Shown: piece after piece, positions 15,188 through 21,911 of the stretch
How positions within the stretch are numbered: the first letter of the stretch is position 1
How the letters are laid out: each line of letters begins with the position of its first letter
DNA from: an uncultured Pseudoxanthomonas sp.
Lineage (GTDB): Bacteria; Pseudomonadota; Gammaproteobacteria; Xanthomonadales; Xanthomonadaceae
Assembly: GCA_946886405.1 (NCBI GenBank)
Contig: CAMPIO010000052.1
Span: 1 to 25,576 of the forward strand
Length of the DNA stretch: 25,576 bases
Direction of reading: 5' to 3'
Notes under the pieces: generated by a model
Database searches by the model: none
The model's input: the letters and a program-made list of their open reading frames with translations, nothing else
What the model was told of the DNA's origin: nothing
Program-made: the position numbers and the translations under genes

Positions 15188-15607
15188 TCAGGTGAGACGG
15201 TTTCCGGCCGCGTCGACGACCGGTTCGCCGTCTTCCTTGGTGAAGGCGCCACGTTGCGGCTGCGGCAGGATGTCCAGCACCTCTTCGGAAGGACGACACA
15301 GCTTCGTGCCTGTCGGGGTGACCACGATAGGCCGGTTGATCAGCACCGGATGCGCAATCATGGCGTCGAGCAGCGCATCGTCATGGGCGTCGGCCAGCCC
15401 GAGTTCGGCGTAGGCCGGCTCTTTGGTACGGACCACGTCGCGAACGGGTATGCCCATCGACACGATCAAGGACTGGAGCCTGGCGCGGTCCGGCGGTGTC
15501 TTGAGGTATTCGATGACCCGGGGTTCGATACCGGCGTTGCGGATCAGGCCGAGCGTGTTGCGCGACGTGCCGCAGGCGGGGTTGTGGTAGATCGTCACCT
15601 CGTCCAT
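15188..15607 (-). CDS. arsC: Arsenate reductase, glutaredoxin-dependent type
   Basis: Cytosolic enzyme reducing arsenate to arsenite with glutathione/glutaredoxin, 139 aa, the usual ArsC length. Catalytic Cys12 sits in HNPACGTSRNTL and is followed by Arg60, Arg92 and Arg105 (NRPIVV, CRPSE), matching the Cys12/Arg60/Arg94/Arg107 set of plasmid ArsC within two residues. ATG overlaps the stop of the phospholipase gene by one base (TGATG), implying translational coupling. No arsR, arsB or acr3 lies nearby, so a dedicated arsenic operon is absent; related YfgD/ArsC-like proteins sometimes occur alone. A role in arsenic resistance is therefore inferred, not shown. Confidence 0.9.
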   Translation of the reverse strand: MDEVTIYHNPACGTSRNTLGLIRNAGIEPRVIEYLKTPPDRARLQSLIVSMGIPVRDVVRTKEPAYAELGLADAHDDALLDAMIAHPVLINRPIVVTPTGTKLCRPSEEVLDILPQPQRGAFTKEDGEPVVDAAGNRLT

Positions 15608-16782
15608 CAGTACCAGTCCAGCAGCGAGATGCCCAGGCCGACATACGTGGCCTTGTGGTTGTAATCGATCAGGCTTTCGCCATACCCATGGAACACCTGC
15701 ACGTGGCCGCGGAAGGCGCGGTTGATCGGGAAGCCGTAGTCCACCTGAAGCGCACCGTGCGACTTGTCGCCACCGCGCAACGAATGCCGGCCGAGCACGG
15801 TGAAGACATGGCCGTCGCGCGCGTAGGTGAGCATGGCATCGCCGCGCCCGATGTAGTCCTCGATGTCCGGGTTGTCGTCGTCGTTGCCGTCAGGCACGCG
15901 GTACCACGGACGAACCACCAAAGCCCAGTTCTCGCGATCGAGGCCGACGGTGGCGATGACGCGGTTCCAGCTGCGCGACAGCGGGTCGCTGCGGCCATTG
16001 GACTGGTGGTTGAGCGCGATGCCGGCCATGCGGCCTTTCCAGCCGGCGATGCTGTAGTTGTTGCGGAACACCAGCATCACTTCAGGCTCGTAGTTGGTCT
16101 CGCGGAACGGGCGCGATTCCTCACCGTTGTAGACCTGCCAGCGCGAGCTCTGGGTGTAGGCGCCCCAGACGTCGCCATTGTCGCCGAAGACGTTCTCCGC
16201 GAACTTGGTCTTGAAGCTCAGCTGGAACTTCGCCTCGATGTCCTGCAGGTCCTGCGCTTCGGTCACCGTGTTGTCGGGATTGGGCGAGGACGGCGTCTCG
16301 TTGACCTGACTGGTCCAGAACGCCGGCAGCAGGTACATGGGCTTGTACGCGCGCAACTGGAACACCCCCAGCTTGGAATCCTTGGCCAGCTCCCAGCGGC
16401 TGTCGAGCAGCGAGCCGCGGCCGGCGTTGGCGATCAGGTCGGCGTCGGTGGCGTCATCGACGCGGAACCAGACCCCCATGCGGCGGCGTGCGCGCTCGCT
16501 CAGGGGCAGGTCTGCGGCCTTGGCCGCCTCGACCTCGGCACGTGCCTTGGCGCGGGCTTCTGCTTCTGCCTGTTTCGCCGCCAGTGCCTGTTCGTCGGCC
16601 TGGCGCGTATCGGTGGCCGTACGGCCGAGCGCATCGTCGTAGCAGGCGAGGCGGGCGGCATCGTTCTCCAGCAGGAAGCAGGCTTCAGCCGACGTCGTGG
16701 CGAGCGGACTTTCCTGCGCCTGGCCGGCAAGCGGAAGGGCAATGCCGATGACCAGGGGCAGCAGTCGTGTGCGAGGCGTCAT
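15607..16782 (-). CDS. pldA: Outer-membrane phospholipase A (OMPLA)
   Basis: Outer-membrane beta-barrel phospholipase that hydrolyses phospholipids mislocated to the outer leaflet, 391 aa. A signal peptide occupies residues 1-22 (MTPRTRLLPLVIGIALPLAGQA). A Cys pair (C35 and C47) and an Ala/Glu/Arg-rich, coiled-coil-like stretch (about 60-92) precede the barrel, which begins near 130. The catalytic residues His259, Ser261 and Asn273 in ALNHQSNGRSDPLSRSWNR keep the +2/+14 spacing of E. coli OMPLA (H142, S144, N156). The C-terminus ends in an aromatic residue (LLDWY), as barrels do. ATG 16782 is chosen because it begins the signal peptide. The N-terminal extension makes it longer than E. coli PldA. 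Confidence 0.94.
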   Translation of the reverse strand: MTPRTRLLPLVIGIALPLAGQAQESPLATTSAEACFLLENDAARLACYDDALGRTATDTRQADEQALAAKQAEAEARAKARAEVEAAKAADLPLSERARRRMGVWFRVDDATDADLIANAGRGSLLDSRWELAKDSKLGVFQLRAYKPMYLLPAFWTSQVNETPSSPNPDNTVTEAQDLQDIEAKFQLSFKTKFAENVFGDNGDVWGAYTQSSRWQVYNGEESRPFRETNYEPEVMLVFRNNYSIAGWKGRMAGIALNHQSNGRSDPLSRSWNRVIATVGLDRENWALVVRPWYRVPDGNDDDNPDIEDYIGRGDAMLTYARDGHVFTVLGRHSLRGGDKSHGALQVDYGFPINRAFRGHVQVFHGYGESLIDYNHKATYVGLGISLLDWY

Positions 16783-16839
16783 GCAGGGGCTCGGGGAGGG
16801 GGGTGTCGCCATTCTGCCAGTGAAGCAGGACACGGGCGC

Positions 16840-17325
16840 TCAGAAGATCCAGGCGAACACGAACAGGCCCAGCATCGCGAACGTCAGGCCCAGCTTCAGC
16901 ACCACGCCCAGCACGATGCCCAGCCATGTCCCCAAACCGACCTTCGTCGCCTGCCGCAGCTCACGTCCGTGCCAGAGTTCGCCGAGCAGAGCGCCGACGA
17001 ACGGGCCGGCCAGCAGGCCGATGGGCATGAAGAACAGGCCGGCGAAGGTCCCGATCACCGTGCCCCACAGCGCTTTGCGACTGGCGCCGACGCGCTGTGC
17101 GCCGATGGCGGTGGAAAAGATGTCGGCGGCGAACGACAGCGCCGTCAACACGCCCAACACCACCAGCGTCATCCAGCCGATCTGCTGGAAGTCGCCTGCC
17201 CACGCCGCCAGCAGCATCCCGGCGAACACCAGCGGCAGGCCGGGCAGGGCAGGCAGGATCACGCCGGCCACGCCCACCAGGATCAGTACGACCGCCAAGG
17301 CGTAATAAAGCATCTGGATGTCCAA
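16840..17325 (-). CDS. DUF456 family membrane protein
   Basis: Small hydrophobic inner-membrane protein of 161 aa with about four to five transmembrane segments and Gly-rich helices (LPALPGLPLVFAGML, GPFVGALLGEL), the pattern of the DUF456 family. Function is unknown. The start is a TTG at 17325, supported by AGGAG 6 nt upstream; the in-frame ATG at 17313 is 18 nt from that site and less likely. The gene lies 57 bp upstream of the phospholipase gene on the same strand, so cotranscription is possible. Confidence 0.88.
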   Translation of the reverse strand: MDIQMLYYALAVVLILVGVAGVILPALPGLPLVFAGMLLAAWAGDFQQIGWMTLVVLGVLTALSFAADIFSTAIGAQRVGASRKALWGTVIGTFAGLFFMPIGLLAGPFVGALLGELWHGRELRQATKVGLGTWLGIVLGVVLKLGLTFAMLGLFVFAWIF

Positions 17326-17360
17326 TCAAATCTCCTGAGGAATCAATGGGTTGCCGGGGG

Positions 17361-17399
17361 TTGACTTTTCGACTCACATGTTTGCATTTTGCCAAATGC
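17361..17399 (+). promoter_or_regulatory. Candidate cold-shock gene promoter and palindrome
   Basis: TTGACT (17361-17366) is a good -35 hexamer; a weak -10 (TGCATT) follows at 16 nt. The site overlaps the palindrome GCATTT-TGCC-AAATGC (17384-17399). If used, it would give the cold-shock gene a leader of roughly 160 nt, as is usual for cspA-like genes. The same gap must also drive the divergent DUF456 gene. Confidence 0.35.
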
Positions 17400-17553
17400 C
17401 GGGTTACCGTGCGCTCGCTGCCGTTGCCAAGGTCACCGTGAATCGTGGCCTGATGGGGTAGATCCATGATCCGCTGCATCCTTGTACCTCGCTTCCTCCT
17501 TGCAACCAGCCGCCCAGCAGGCGTATCCACCACCCGTTTCAAGGAGCAAGTAG

Positions 17554-17763
17554 ATGTCTGATCGTGAAACCGGAACCGTCAAATGGTTCAACGATGCCAA
17601 GGGCTTCGGCTTCATCAGCCGTGAGAATGGTGAAGACGTGTTCGTGCATTTCCGTGCCATCCAGACCCAGGGCTTCAAGAGCCTGAAGGAAGGCCAGAAG
17701 GTCAGCTTCACCGTCGTGCAGGGCCAGAAGGGCCTGCAGGCGGATGCCGTACAGCCGGTCTGA
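17554..17763 (+). CDS. Cold-shock protein (CspA family)
   Basis: Single cold-shock domain of 69 aa, an OB-fold RNA/DNA-binding chaperone of the cytoplasm. RNP1 KGFGFI is at residues 16-21 and RNP2 VFVHF at 29-33; [10 protein letters not shown] and GLQADAV are typical. AAGGAG at 17541-17546 is 7 nt before ATG. A strong intrinsic terminator follows. The cold-inducible and constitutive paralogues cannot be told apart by sequence, so no symbol is given. The upstream gap of 228 bp leaves room for a regulatory leader. Confidence 0.97.
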   Translation: MSDRETGTVKWFNDAKGFGFISRENGEDVFVHFRAIQTQGFKSLKEGQKVSFTVVQGQKGLQADAVQPV

Positions 17764-17803
17764 GTTGAAGCACCGAACCGCGCGAAGGCGCGGGCTCCAC
17801 AGG

Positions 17804-17831
17804 AAAAAGCCCGGCGGAAGCCGGGCTTTTT
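17804..17831. terminator. Bidirectional intrinsic terminator
   Basis: AAAAAGCCCGGC-GGAA-GCCGGGCTTTTT is a perfect stem with a U-tract on both strands. It lies between the cold-shock gene (+) and the glycine-zipper lipoprotein gene (-), which converge here. Confidence 0.92.
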
Positions 17832-17856
17832 CTTTGTGCGCGGGAACGGTGGACGA

Positions 17857-18333
17857 TCAGCGGATCACCACGCGACCATTCTGGATGCGGACATAGGTGT
17901 TCTCGCGTACGCCCCCCAGGTCGTGCTGGCTGATGGTCACGCGCCGGCCATCATCCATGCGGACCGTGATGTTGTAGGTGTCGCCGGTGGTGCGGTTCTG
18001 GATTGCGTTGCCGGCGGCGGCACCGGCAACGGCACCCGCGACGGTGGAGACGTTCTTGTTGCCTTCGCTGCCGCCGGTGCGGTCCGAGATCTGGCGGCCC
18101 GCGACCGCGCCGACAATGCCGCCGAGTACAGCGCCCGTGGCGGACGGTGCACTGCGACCGGACGACACCGTGTCGATGCGTTCGACGATGCCACAGTCTG
18201 CGCAGTAGCGACTGGCCGGCGCGCTGTTGTAGCCGCCGCCGTAACCGCTATTGCCGTAGCCGGGCGATGTACTGGCGCAGCCGGCGAGAGCGACGGTGGC
18301 GGTCAGGCCGATGGCGAGCAGACGCATGTTCAT
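17857..18333 (-). CDS. Glycine-zipper 2TM-domain lipoprotein
   Basis: Probable envelope lipoprotein of 158 aa. The signal peptide ends in a lipobox, VALAGC, with Cys19 as the lipidation site. A Gly/Tyr/Ser-rich linker (about 24-42) and a CADC pair (44-47) precede the glycine zipper (about 66-112; GAVLGGIVGAVAGRQ and AGAVAGAAAGNAI). The C-terminal part (about 118-158) is beta-like: YNITVRMDDGRRVTI. The overall plan resembles SlyB/PcP-type proteins. AGGAGG lies 5 nt before ATG, which fixes the start. Function is not established; SlyB-like proteins contribute to envelope integrity. Confidence 0.88.
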   Translation of the reverse strand: MNMRLLAIGLTATVALAGCASTSPGYGNSGYGGGYNSAPASRYCADCGIVERIDTVSSGRSAPSATGAVLGGIVGAVAGRQISDRTGGSEGNKNVSTVAGAVAGAAAGNAIQNRTTGDTYNITVRMDDGRRVTISQHDLGGVRENTYVRIQNGRVVIR

Positions 18334-18414
18334 GGGTGCCTCCTGTGGATGGGTGGGCCGACAGTGTTGTGCGGTCCGTCCAGGGGCATGCTCCACATCG
18401 CGGTGTGAACATCA

Positions 18415-18448
18415 TGACAATCGGGCCGCTTGCGCGGCCCGATTGTCA
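18415..18448. terminator. 15-bp perfect hairpin after the cytochrome gene
   Basis: TGACAATCGGGCCGC-TTGC-GCGGCCCGATTGTCA forms a 15-bp stem with a 4-nt loop, 25 nt beyond the cytochrome stop and upstream of the lipoprotein gene on the same strand. There is no U-tract on either side, so it may be a weak terminator, an mRNA-stabilising end or a small repeat. Confidence 0.5.
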
Positions 18449-18473
18449 GGTGCGATTCATGCCGTGGAACGCG

Positions 18474-18914
18474 TCACCCGCGGAAATCCTGATGGCAGGC
18501 TTTGCAGTCGGCGCCGACCTTCTCGACCAGGGCGCCCGCTGCCGCACAGTCGGTGGGCGGTGCGCTCAGGGCGGCATCCAGGTCTGCGCGGAACTGGCTG
18601 GTATGGGTCTTGAAGCGCTGGTCGTCCGCGATGCCCGGGAACGCCATGTCCAGGTCGTTCGCCATCGCGCGCAGCGTGCGTACGTGCGGAATGGTGTCGG
18701 TGGCGGCGCAGCGGTTCTGCTTCACCTTGTCCGCCAGTTGCCCGGAATGCTTGGCCATCACGTGCATCACGCTGCCGGGGAACGGATCCTGTCGCGCCTG
18801 CAGGGCGCGCATCGCCATCACGGTGCAGACAGCGCCCACCACCAGCCCGATCAGGAACAGGAACAGATAGCGTGAAGCGGCGGACGGCTTCTTGGTGTCG
18901 GGTTGGCTGGCCAT
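18474..18914 (-). CDS. Membrane-anchored class II (c'-type) cytochrome c-like protein
   Basis: Haem protein of 146 aa. Residues about 16-36 form an uncleaved-looking transmembrane anchor (YLFLFLIGLVVGAVCTVMA), placing the rest in the periplasm. The body is helical, and the single haem-binding motif CKACH (137-141) is at the extreme C-terminus followed by QDFRG, the arrangement of cytochromes c' and c556. The lone Cys69 and Cys123 may form a disulphide. AAGGAG is 9 nt before ATG 18914. Electron-transfer or gas-binding roles are known in the family; the partner is unknown. The gene is divergent from tcdA. Confidence 0.87.
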   Translation of the reverse strand: MASQPDTKKPSAASRYLFLFLIGLVVGAVCTVMAMRALQARQDPFPGSVMHVMAKHSGQLADKVKQNRCAATDTIPHVRTLRAMANDLDMAFPGIADDQRFKTHTSQFRADLDAALSAPPTDCAAAGALVEKVGADCKACHQDFRG

Positions 18915-18978
18915 GCGGCGGGCTCCTTGTGGGTGACGCCGCGATGGTACGACGCCCATCACGGTTTGCGCCACGGCT

Positions 18979-18984
18979 TACACT
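18979..18984 (+). promoter_or_regulatory. Candidate -10 box for tcdA
   Basis: TACACT ends 6 nt before the ATG at 18991, so the transcription start would fall on or beside the start codon. There is no Shine-Dalgarno before ATG, which agrees with a leaderless mRNA. The -35 match is poor. Confidence 0.4.
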
Positions 18985-18990
18985 GGTCGC

Positions 18991-19806
18991 ATGAAGAAAG
19001 AACTCAAGGACCGGTTCGCCGGTGTCGATCGTCTGTATGGCGTGGGTACGGTGGAGCGCCATGCGGGCGCGCGTGTCGCCGTGGTGGGCATGGGAGGCGT
19101 GGGCTCATGGGCGGTGGAAGCCCTGGCGCGCTCCGGCGTTGGTCACCTCACATTGATTGATGCGGACGACATCTGTGTGTCCAACACCAACCGCCAGTTG
19201 CCTGCGCTGGAGGGGCACTATGGGCGTAACAAGGCCGAAGCGATGGCCGAGCGCTGCCGCGCGATCAATCCGCTGATCGATGTGGATGCCGTGCCCCAGT
19301 TCCTCACGTCCGGCAACATGGGCGAGTTGCTGGATCGCGGTTTCGATCTGGTGCTCGACGCCTGCGACAGCTTCCGCGTCAAGGTGGAAATGATCGCGTG
19401 GTGTCGCCGTCGCAAGCTGCCGATCGTGGTCTCCGGGTCGGCCGGCGGCCGCACCGATCCCACCCAGATCCGCCTGCGCGACCTGTCGCGGACCGAACAC
19501 GACGCGTTGCTGGCGCTCGTGCGCAAGAAGCTGCGCGCGGAGTTCAACTTCCCCAAGAACCAGGACCGGTACTTTGGCGTGCAGGCGGTGTACTCGCTGG
19601 AAAACGTCAAGTATCCGCAGGCAGATGGCAGTGTCTGTGGCCTGCGTCCGCAACTGGGGGCGGACGCGGCGCTGAAACTGGATTGCGGTGTCGGCCTCGG
19701 CGCCGCCACCCACATCACCGGCGCGTTCGCCTTCGCGATGGTCGGCAAGGCGCTTGAGCTGTTGGCCAAGCCCGCGAAGGTGGGGATCAGGCCGGCGGCA
19801 GCTTGA
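18991..19806 (+). CDS. tcdA: tRNA threonylcarbamoyladenosine dehydratase
   Basis: E1-like ATP-dependent enzyme that cyclises t6A37 of tRNA to ct6A (TcdA/CsdL), 271 aa. The nucleotide-binding motif is GMGGVGSW (33-40). It is followed by LIDADDICVSNTNRQL (55-70), with the Asp and Arg residues of the ThiF/UBA1 family, and by VLDACDSFRVK. TcdA-type features such as the VSGSAGGRTDPT and GAATHITGAFAFAM segments separate it from ThiF and MoeB. The closing bases overlap the convergent tatD gene by 20 bp. The family is often linked to a cysteine desulfurase (CsdA/CsdE), which is absent here. Confidence 0.95.
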   Translation: MKKELKDRFAGVDRLYGVGTVERHAGARVAVVGMGGVGSWAVEALARSGVGHLTLIDADDICVSNTNRQLPALEGHYGRNKAEAMAERCRAINPLIDVDAVPQFLTSGNMGELLDRGFDLVLDACDSFRVKVEMIAWCRRRKLPIVVSGSAGGRTDPTQIRLRDLSRTEHDALLALVRKKLRAEFNFPKNQDRYFGVQAVYSLENVKYPQADGSVCGLRPQLGADAALKLDCGVGLGAATHITGAFAFAMVGKALELLAKPAKVGIRPAAA

Positions 19807-20554
19807 ACAAGCGTTCGGCGTTGCGTGTTGTCGCCGTCGCGATGGCGTCCGGCGACACCTCGCGCAATTCAGCGATCACATCGCGTACCGCAGGCAATCG
19901 CGATGGCTCGTTGCGTTGTCCCCGGATACCTGCATCCGGCTGATCGGGCGCATCCGTTTCCAGCAGCAGGAATTCGAGCGGCATCGTGCGTGCGAGGGTA
20001 CGCAGGCGGTTCGCCCGTTCGTAGGTGACCGGCCCGCCCAAGCCGATCAGGAATCCCATTCCCCACAGTTGGCGTGCCTGCTCCGGGCTGCCCGAAAAAC
20101 TGTGCACGACACCGCGGAGATGGCCGACCCGCTTGATCGATGCGATCACCGCATCGACGGCGCGTCGCGCGTGCACGATCAGTGGCAGGTCGAATTCGCG
20201 TGCCAATGCCAGCTGGCCATCGAAATAGCGCTGCTGAGCTACCGCATCCAGTCCATCGACGAAGAAGTCCAGTCCGCATTCGCCGACCGCGACCGGTCGT
20301 TCCTGTTCGATCCAGTCGCGCAACGCGTCCAGATGGTGCGGACGATGGTCGGCCAGGTACATGGGGTGCAGGCCGTAGGCGGCAAACAGGCCGCGATCCT
20401 GCAGGCAGACGTCGCGGAGCAGGGGCCATGTCGCTGCCGACACGGCAGGGACGACCTGCCGGGTTACGCCGGCGGCGCGCGCCCTTGCCAGCGCGGCAGC
20501 GCGATCGACATCGAATTCAGGTGCGTCGAAGTGGCTGTGGCTGTCGACCAGCAT
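19787..20554 (-). CDS. TatD-family metal-dependent hydrolase
   Basis: TIM-barrel metallohydrolase, 255 aa, of the TatD DNase/YjjV group. Metal-site residues are visible: His6 and His8 (SHSHFD), Glu92 (GECGLDFF), His128 (IVHARRA), His151 (VVHSFSGSPEQA) and Asp201 (LLLETDAPDQP). The motif NEPSRLP is also typical. TatD proteins act on DNA or tRNA ends, or as D-aminoacyl-tRNA deacylases; the substrate here is not set. The ATG lies 3 nt after the stop of the DUF6116-like gene, so the two are cotranscribed. Its 3' end overlaps tcdA in antisense. Confidence 0.94.
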   Translation of the reverse strand: MLVDSHSHFDAPEFDVDRAAALARARAAGVTRQVVPAVSAATWPLLRDVCLQDRGLFAAYGLHPMYLADHRPHHLDALRDWIEQERPVAVGECGLDFFVDGLDAVAQQRYFDGQLALAREFDLPLIVHARRAVDAVIASIKRVGHLRGVVHSFSGSPEQARQLWGMGFLIGLGGPVTYERANRLRTLARTMPLEFLLLETDAPDQPDAGIRGQRNEPSRLPAVRDVIAELREVSPDAIATATTRNAERLFKLPPA

Positions 20555-20557
20555 GTG

Positions 20558-20776
20558 TCAACGCTGGGACGGTTCAATGGCGGGGGGTGGCTCCTTGCGC
20601 CGTTTCCAGTTCGCCAGCAGCAAGGTGCCCAGGCCGAAGAGGATTTCGTCCACGAACGGGAACGGATCGGGCAGGAACAGGGTGACCATGAAGAGTCCAG
20701 CCGTGATCTTGAACAAGGTCGGATAACGCAGCTTTCTCGCCCAGTCGAGCAACGGCAGAAGCAGTGGATTTGGCAT
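20558..20776 (-). CDS. Small DUF6116-like membrane protein
   Basis: Short protein of 72 aa with a hydrophobic centre (TLFKITAGLFMVTLFLPDPFPFVDEILFGLGTLLLANW, described here as one or two membrane segments) and a basic, Pro-rich tail. I recognise the LPDPFPFVDEILFGLGTL pattern as that of a short xanthomonad family (DUF6116), function unknown. It is translated just ahead of TatD with a 3-nt gap, which supports it as a real gene. No ribosome site stands out upstream. Confidence 0.75.
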   Translation of the reverse strand: MPNPLLLPLLDWARKLRYPTLFKITAGLFMVTLFLPDPFPFVDEILFGLGTLLLANWKRRKEPPPAIEPSQR

Positions 20777-20946
20777 GGCAGGGACTCGTTCCAGGATGCA
20801 ACAGGCGTCACGCTAGCATGATCCGCACGTCGCCGAACCGTTCATTTTTCATTCGTTTTCGTGGGCCTTCGCCGGTACTTGGTTCAGGTTCGCGGTGGTG
20901 CAATGATGACCAATGTGAATCGGGGCAACCCGACTTGGAGGCAGCG

Positions 20947-21762
20947 ATGAAGAGCAATACCACTACGATCCTGGTTGCCGTTGGCGCGCTGCTGGTGGGC
21001 GGTGTCGCCACTGCGGCGTTTCTCAAGGGCGGCGACCGGAGTCCGGTCGCACCGGACGGCCTGGTCACGGGCGCCGACGGAACGCTCGTCGCGGATGATG
21101 CGGCGGCGACGGACAACCAGATCCCCATGGGCACGTTGCAGTACGCGACCGTGGTGAAGGCGGACCCGGTCACCAGCTCCGAGAAGCTGTATGCCACCGT
21201 GATCGGTACCGAGGCGGTCCGCGAGACCACCACGACCAGCACCCCACGCGAAGTCTGCGAGGACGTGGTGGTGCAGGAGCGCCTGGCGGAGCGCGACGGC
21301 AACGTCGGCGGCACGGTGGCGGGTGCGGTGATCGGTGGCCTGCTGGGCAACCAGGTGGGTGGCGGCAGCGGCAAGAAGGCCGCCACCGTAGCGGGTGCCG
21401 TCGCTGGCGGCGCGATCGGCAACCAGGTGGACAAGCGCCACGTGGGTGGCAAGGTCGTCAACCGCACCGAGCGGCAGTGCCACACCGAGAACGCGACCTC
21501 CGAGTCTTCGCGCGTCACCGGCTACAACGTGACCTACCGCAATCCGGATGGCTCCACCGGGACCATGCGGATGGACAGCAAGCCGGGCAATCGCATTGCA
21601 CTCGGTACCACCGACAAGGTGATCGGCTATGACGTCACCTACCGCTTCGATGGCCAGGACAAGACCATCCGCCTGGATCAGAAGCCCGGTGAGCGTCTGC
21701 CGGTGATCGATGGCCAGGTGGTGACGCAGACCGCCAGCGTCGACGCGCCCGGCAAGGGCTGA
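20947..21762 (+). CDS. Glycine-zipper 2TM-domain protein with a C-terminal duplicated motif
   Basis: Envelope protein of 271 aa. An N-terminal hydrophobic helix (about 7-25) acts as anchor or signal without a lipobox. A 35-residue linker and a beta-rich part with Cys104 (REVCEDVVVQ) come next, then the glycine zipper at about 119-160 (VAGAVIGGLLGNQVGGG, VAGAVAGGAIGNQ). Residues 192-253 contain two similar repeats, GYNVTYRNPDGSTG...RMDSKPG and GYDVTYRFDGQDK...RLDQKPG. GGAGG sits 5 nt before ATG 20947; reading further upstream would enter the intergenic gap. Related to SlyB/RcnB-region zipper proteins, but function is unknown. A 12-bp intrinsic terminator follows. Confidence 0.88.
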   Translation: MKSNTTTILVAVGALLVGGVATAAFLKGGDRSPVAPDGLVTGADGTLVADDAAATDNQIPMGTLQYATVVKADPVTSSEKLYATVIGTEAVRETTTTSTPREVCEDVVVQERLAERDGNVGGTVAGAVIGGLLGNQVGGGSGKKAATVAGAVAGGAIGNQVDKRHVGGKVVNRTERQCHTENATSESSRVTGYNVTYRNPDGSTGTMRMDSKPGNRIALGTTDKVIGYDVTYRFDGQDKTIRLDQKPGERLPVIDGQVVTQTASVDAPGKG

Positions 21763-21805
21763 CGCACCGGCCCCGCAGGGGGCCTGCGTTTCAACGTGGC
21801 ACCCC

Positions 21806-21834
21806 GCAAAGGCCGGCGTTTCGCCGGCCTTTGC
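21806..21834. terminator. Intrinsic terminator-like hairpin
   Basis: GCAAAGGCCGGC-GTTTC-GCCGGCCTTTGC is a perfect 12-bp stem that carries its own AAA and TTT runs on the two arms. It is 43 nt after the glycine-zipper stop codon and could end transcription of that gene. Confidence 0.8.
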
Positions 21835-21873
21835 TGTGCGGACTGGCGCTTACCGCCCCCGATGGCCACCGCA

Positions 21874-21879
21874 TACAAT
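21874..21879 (+). promoter_or_regulatory. Candidate -10 box for glutaryl-CoA dehydrogenase
   Basis: TACAAT lies 32 nt before the ATG, right after the terminator hairpin of the preceding gene. A weak TTACCG -35 is 18 nt upstream. Confidence 0.4.
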
Positions 21880-21911
21880 CACCGGATACCTTACATACCG
21901 GTTGAAGCGCG

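Noticed and set aside
15188..15607. Reading arsC as part of an arsenic-resistance island
   Set aside because: No arsR, arsB, acr3 or arsH within the window; the neighbours are lipid/envelope genes.
15655..17364. 569-codon open frame opposite the phospholipase and DUF456 genes
   Set aside because: Antisense shadow; no domain, and it reads through two real genes and their intergenic gap.
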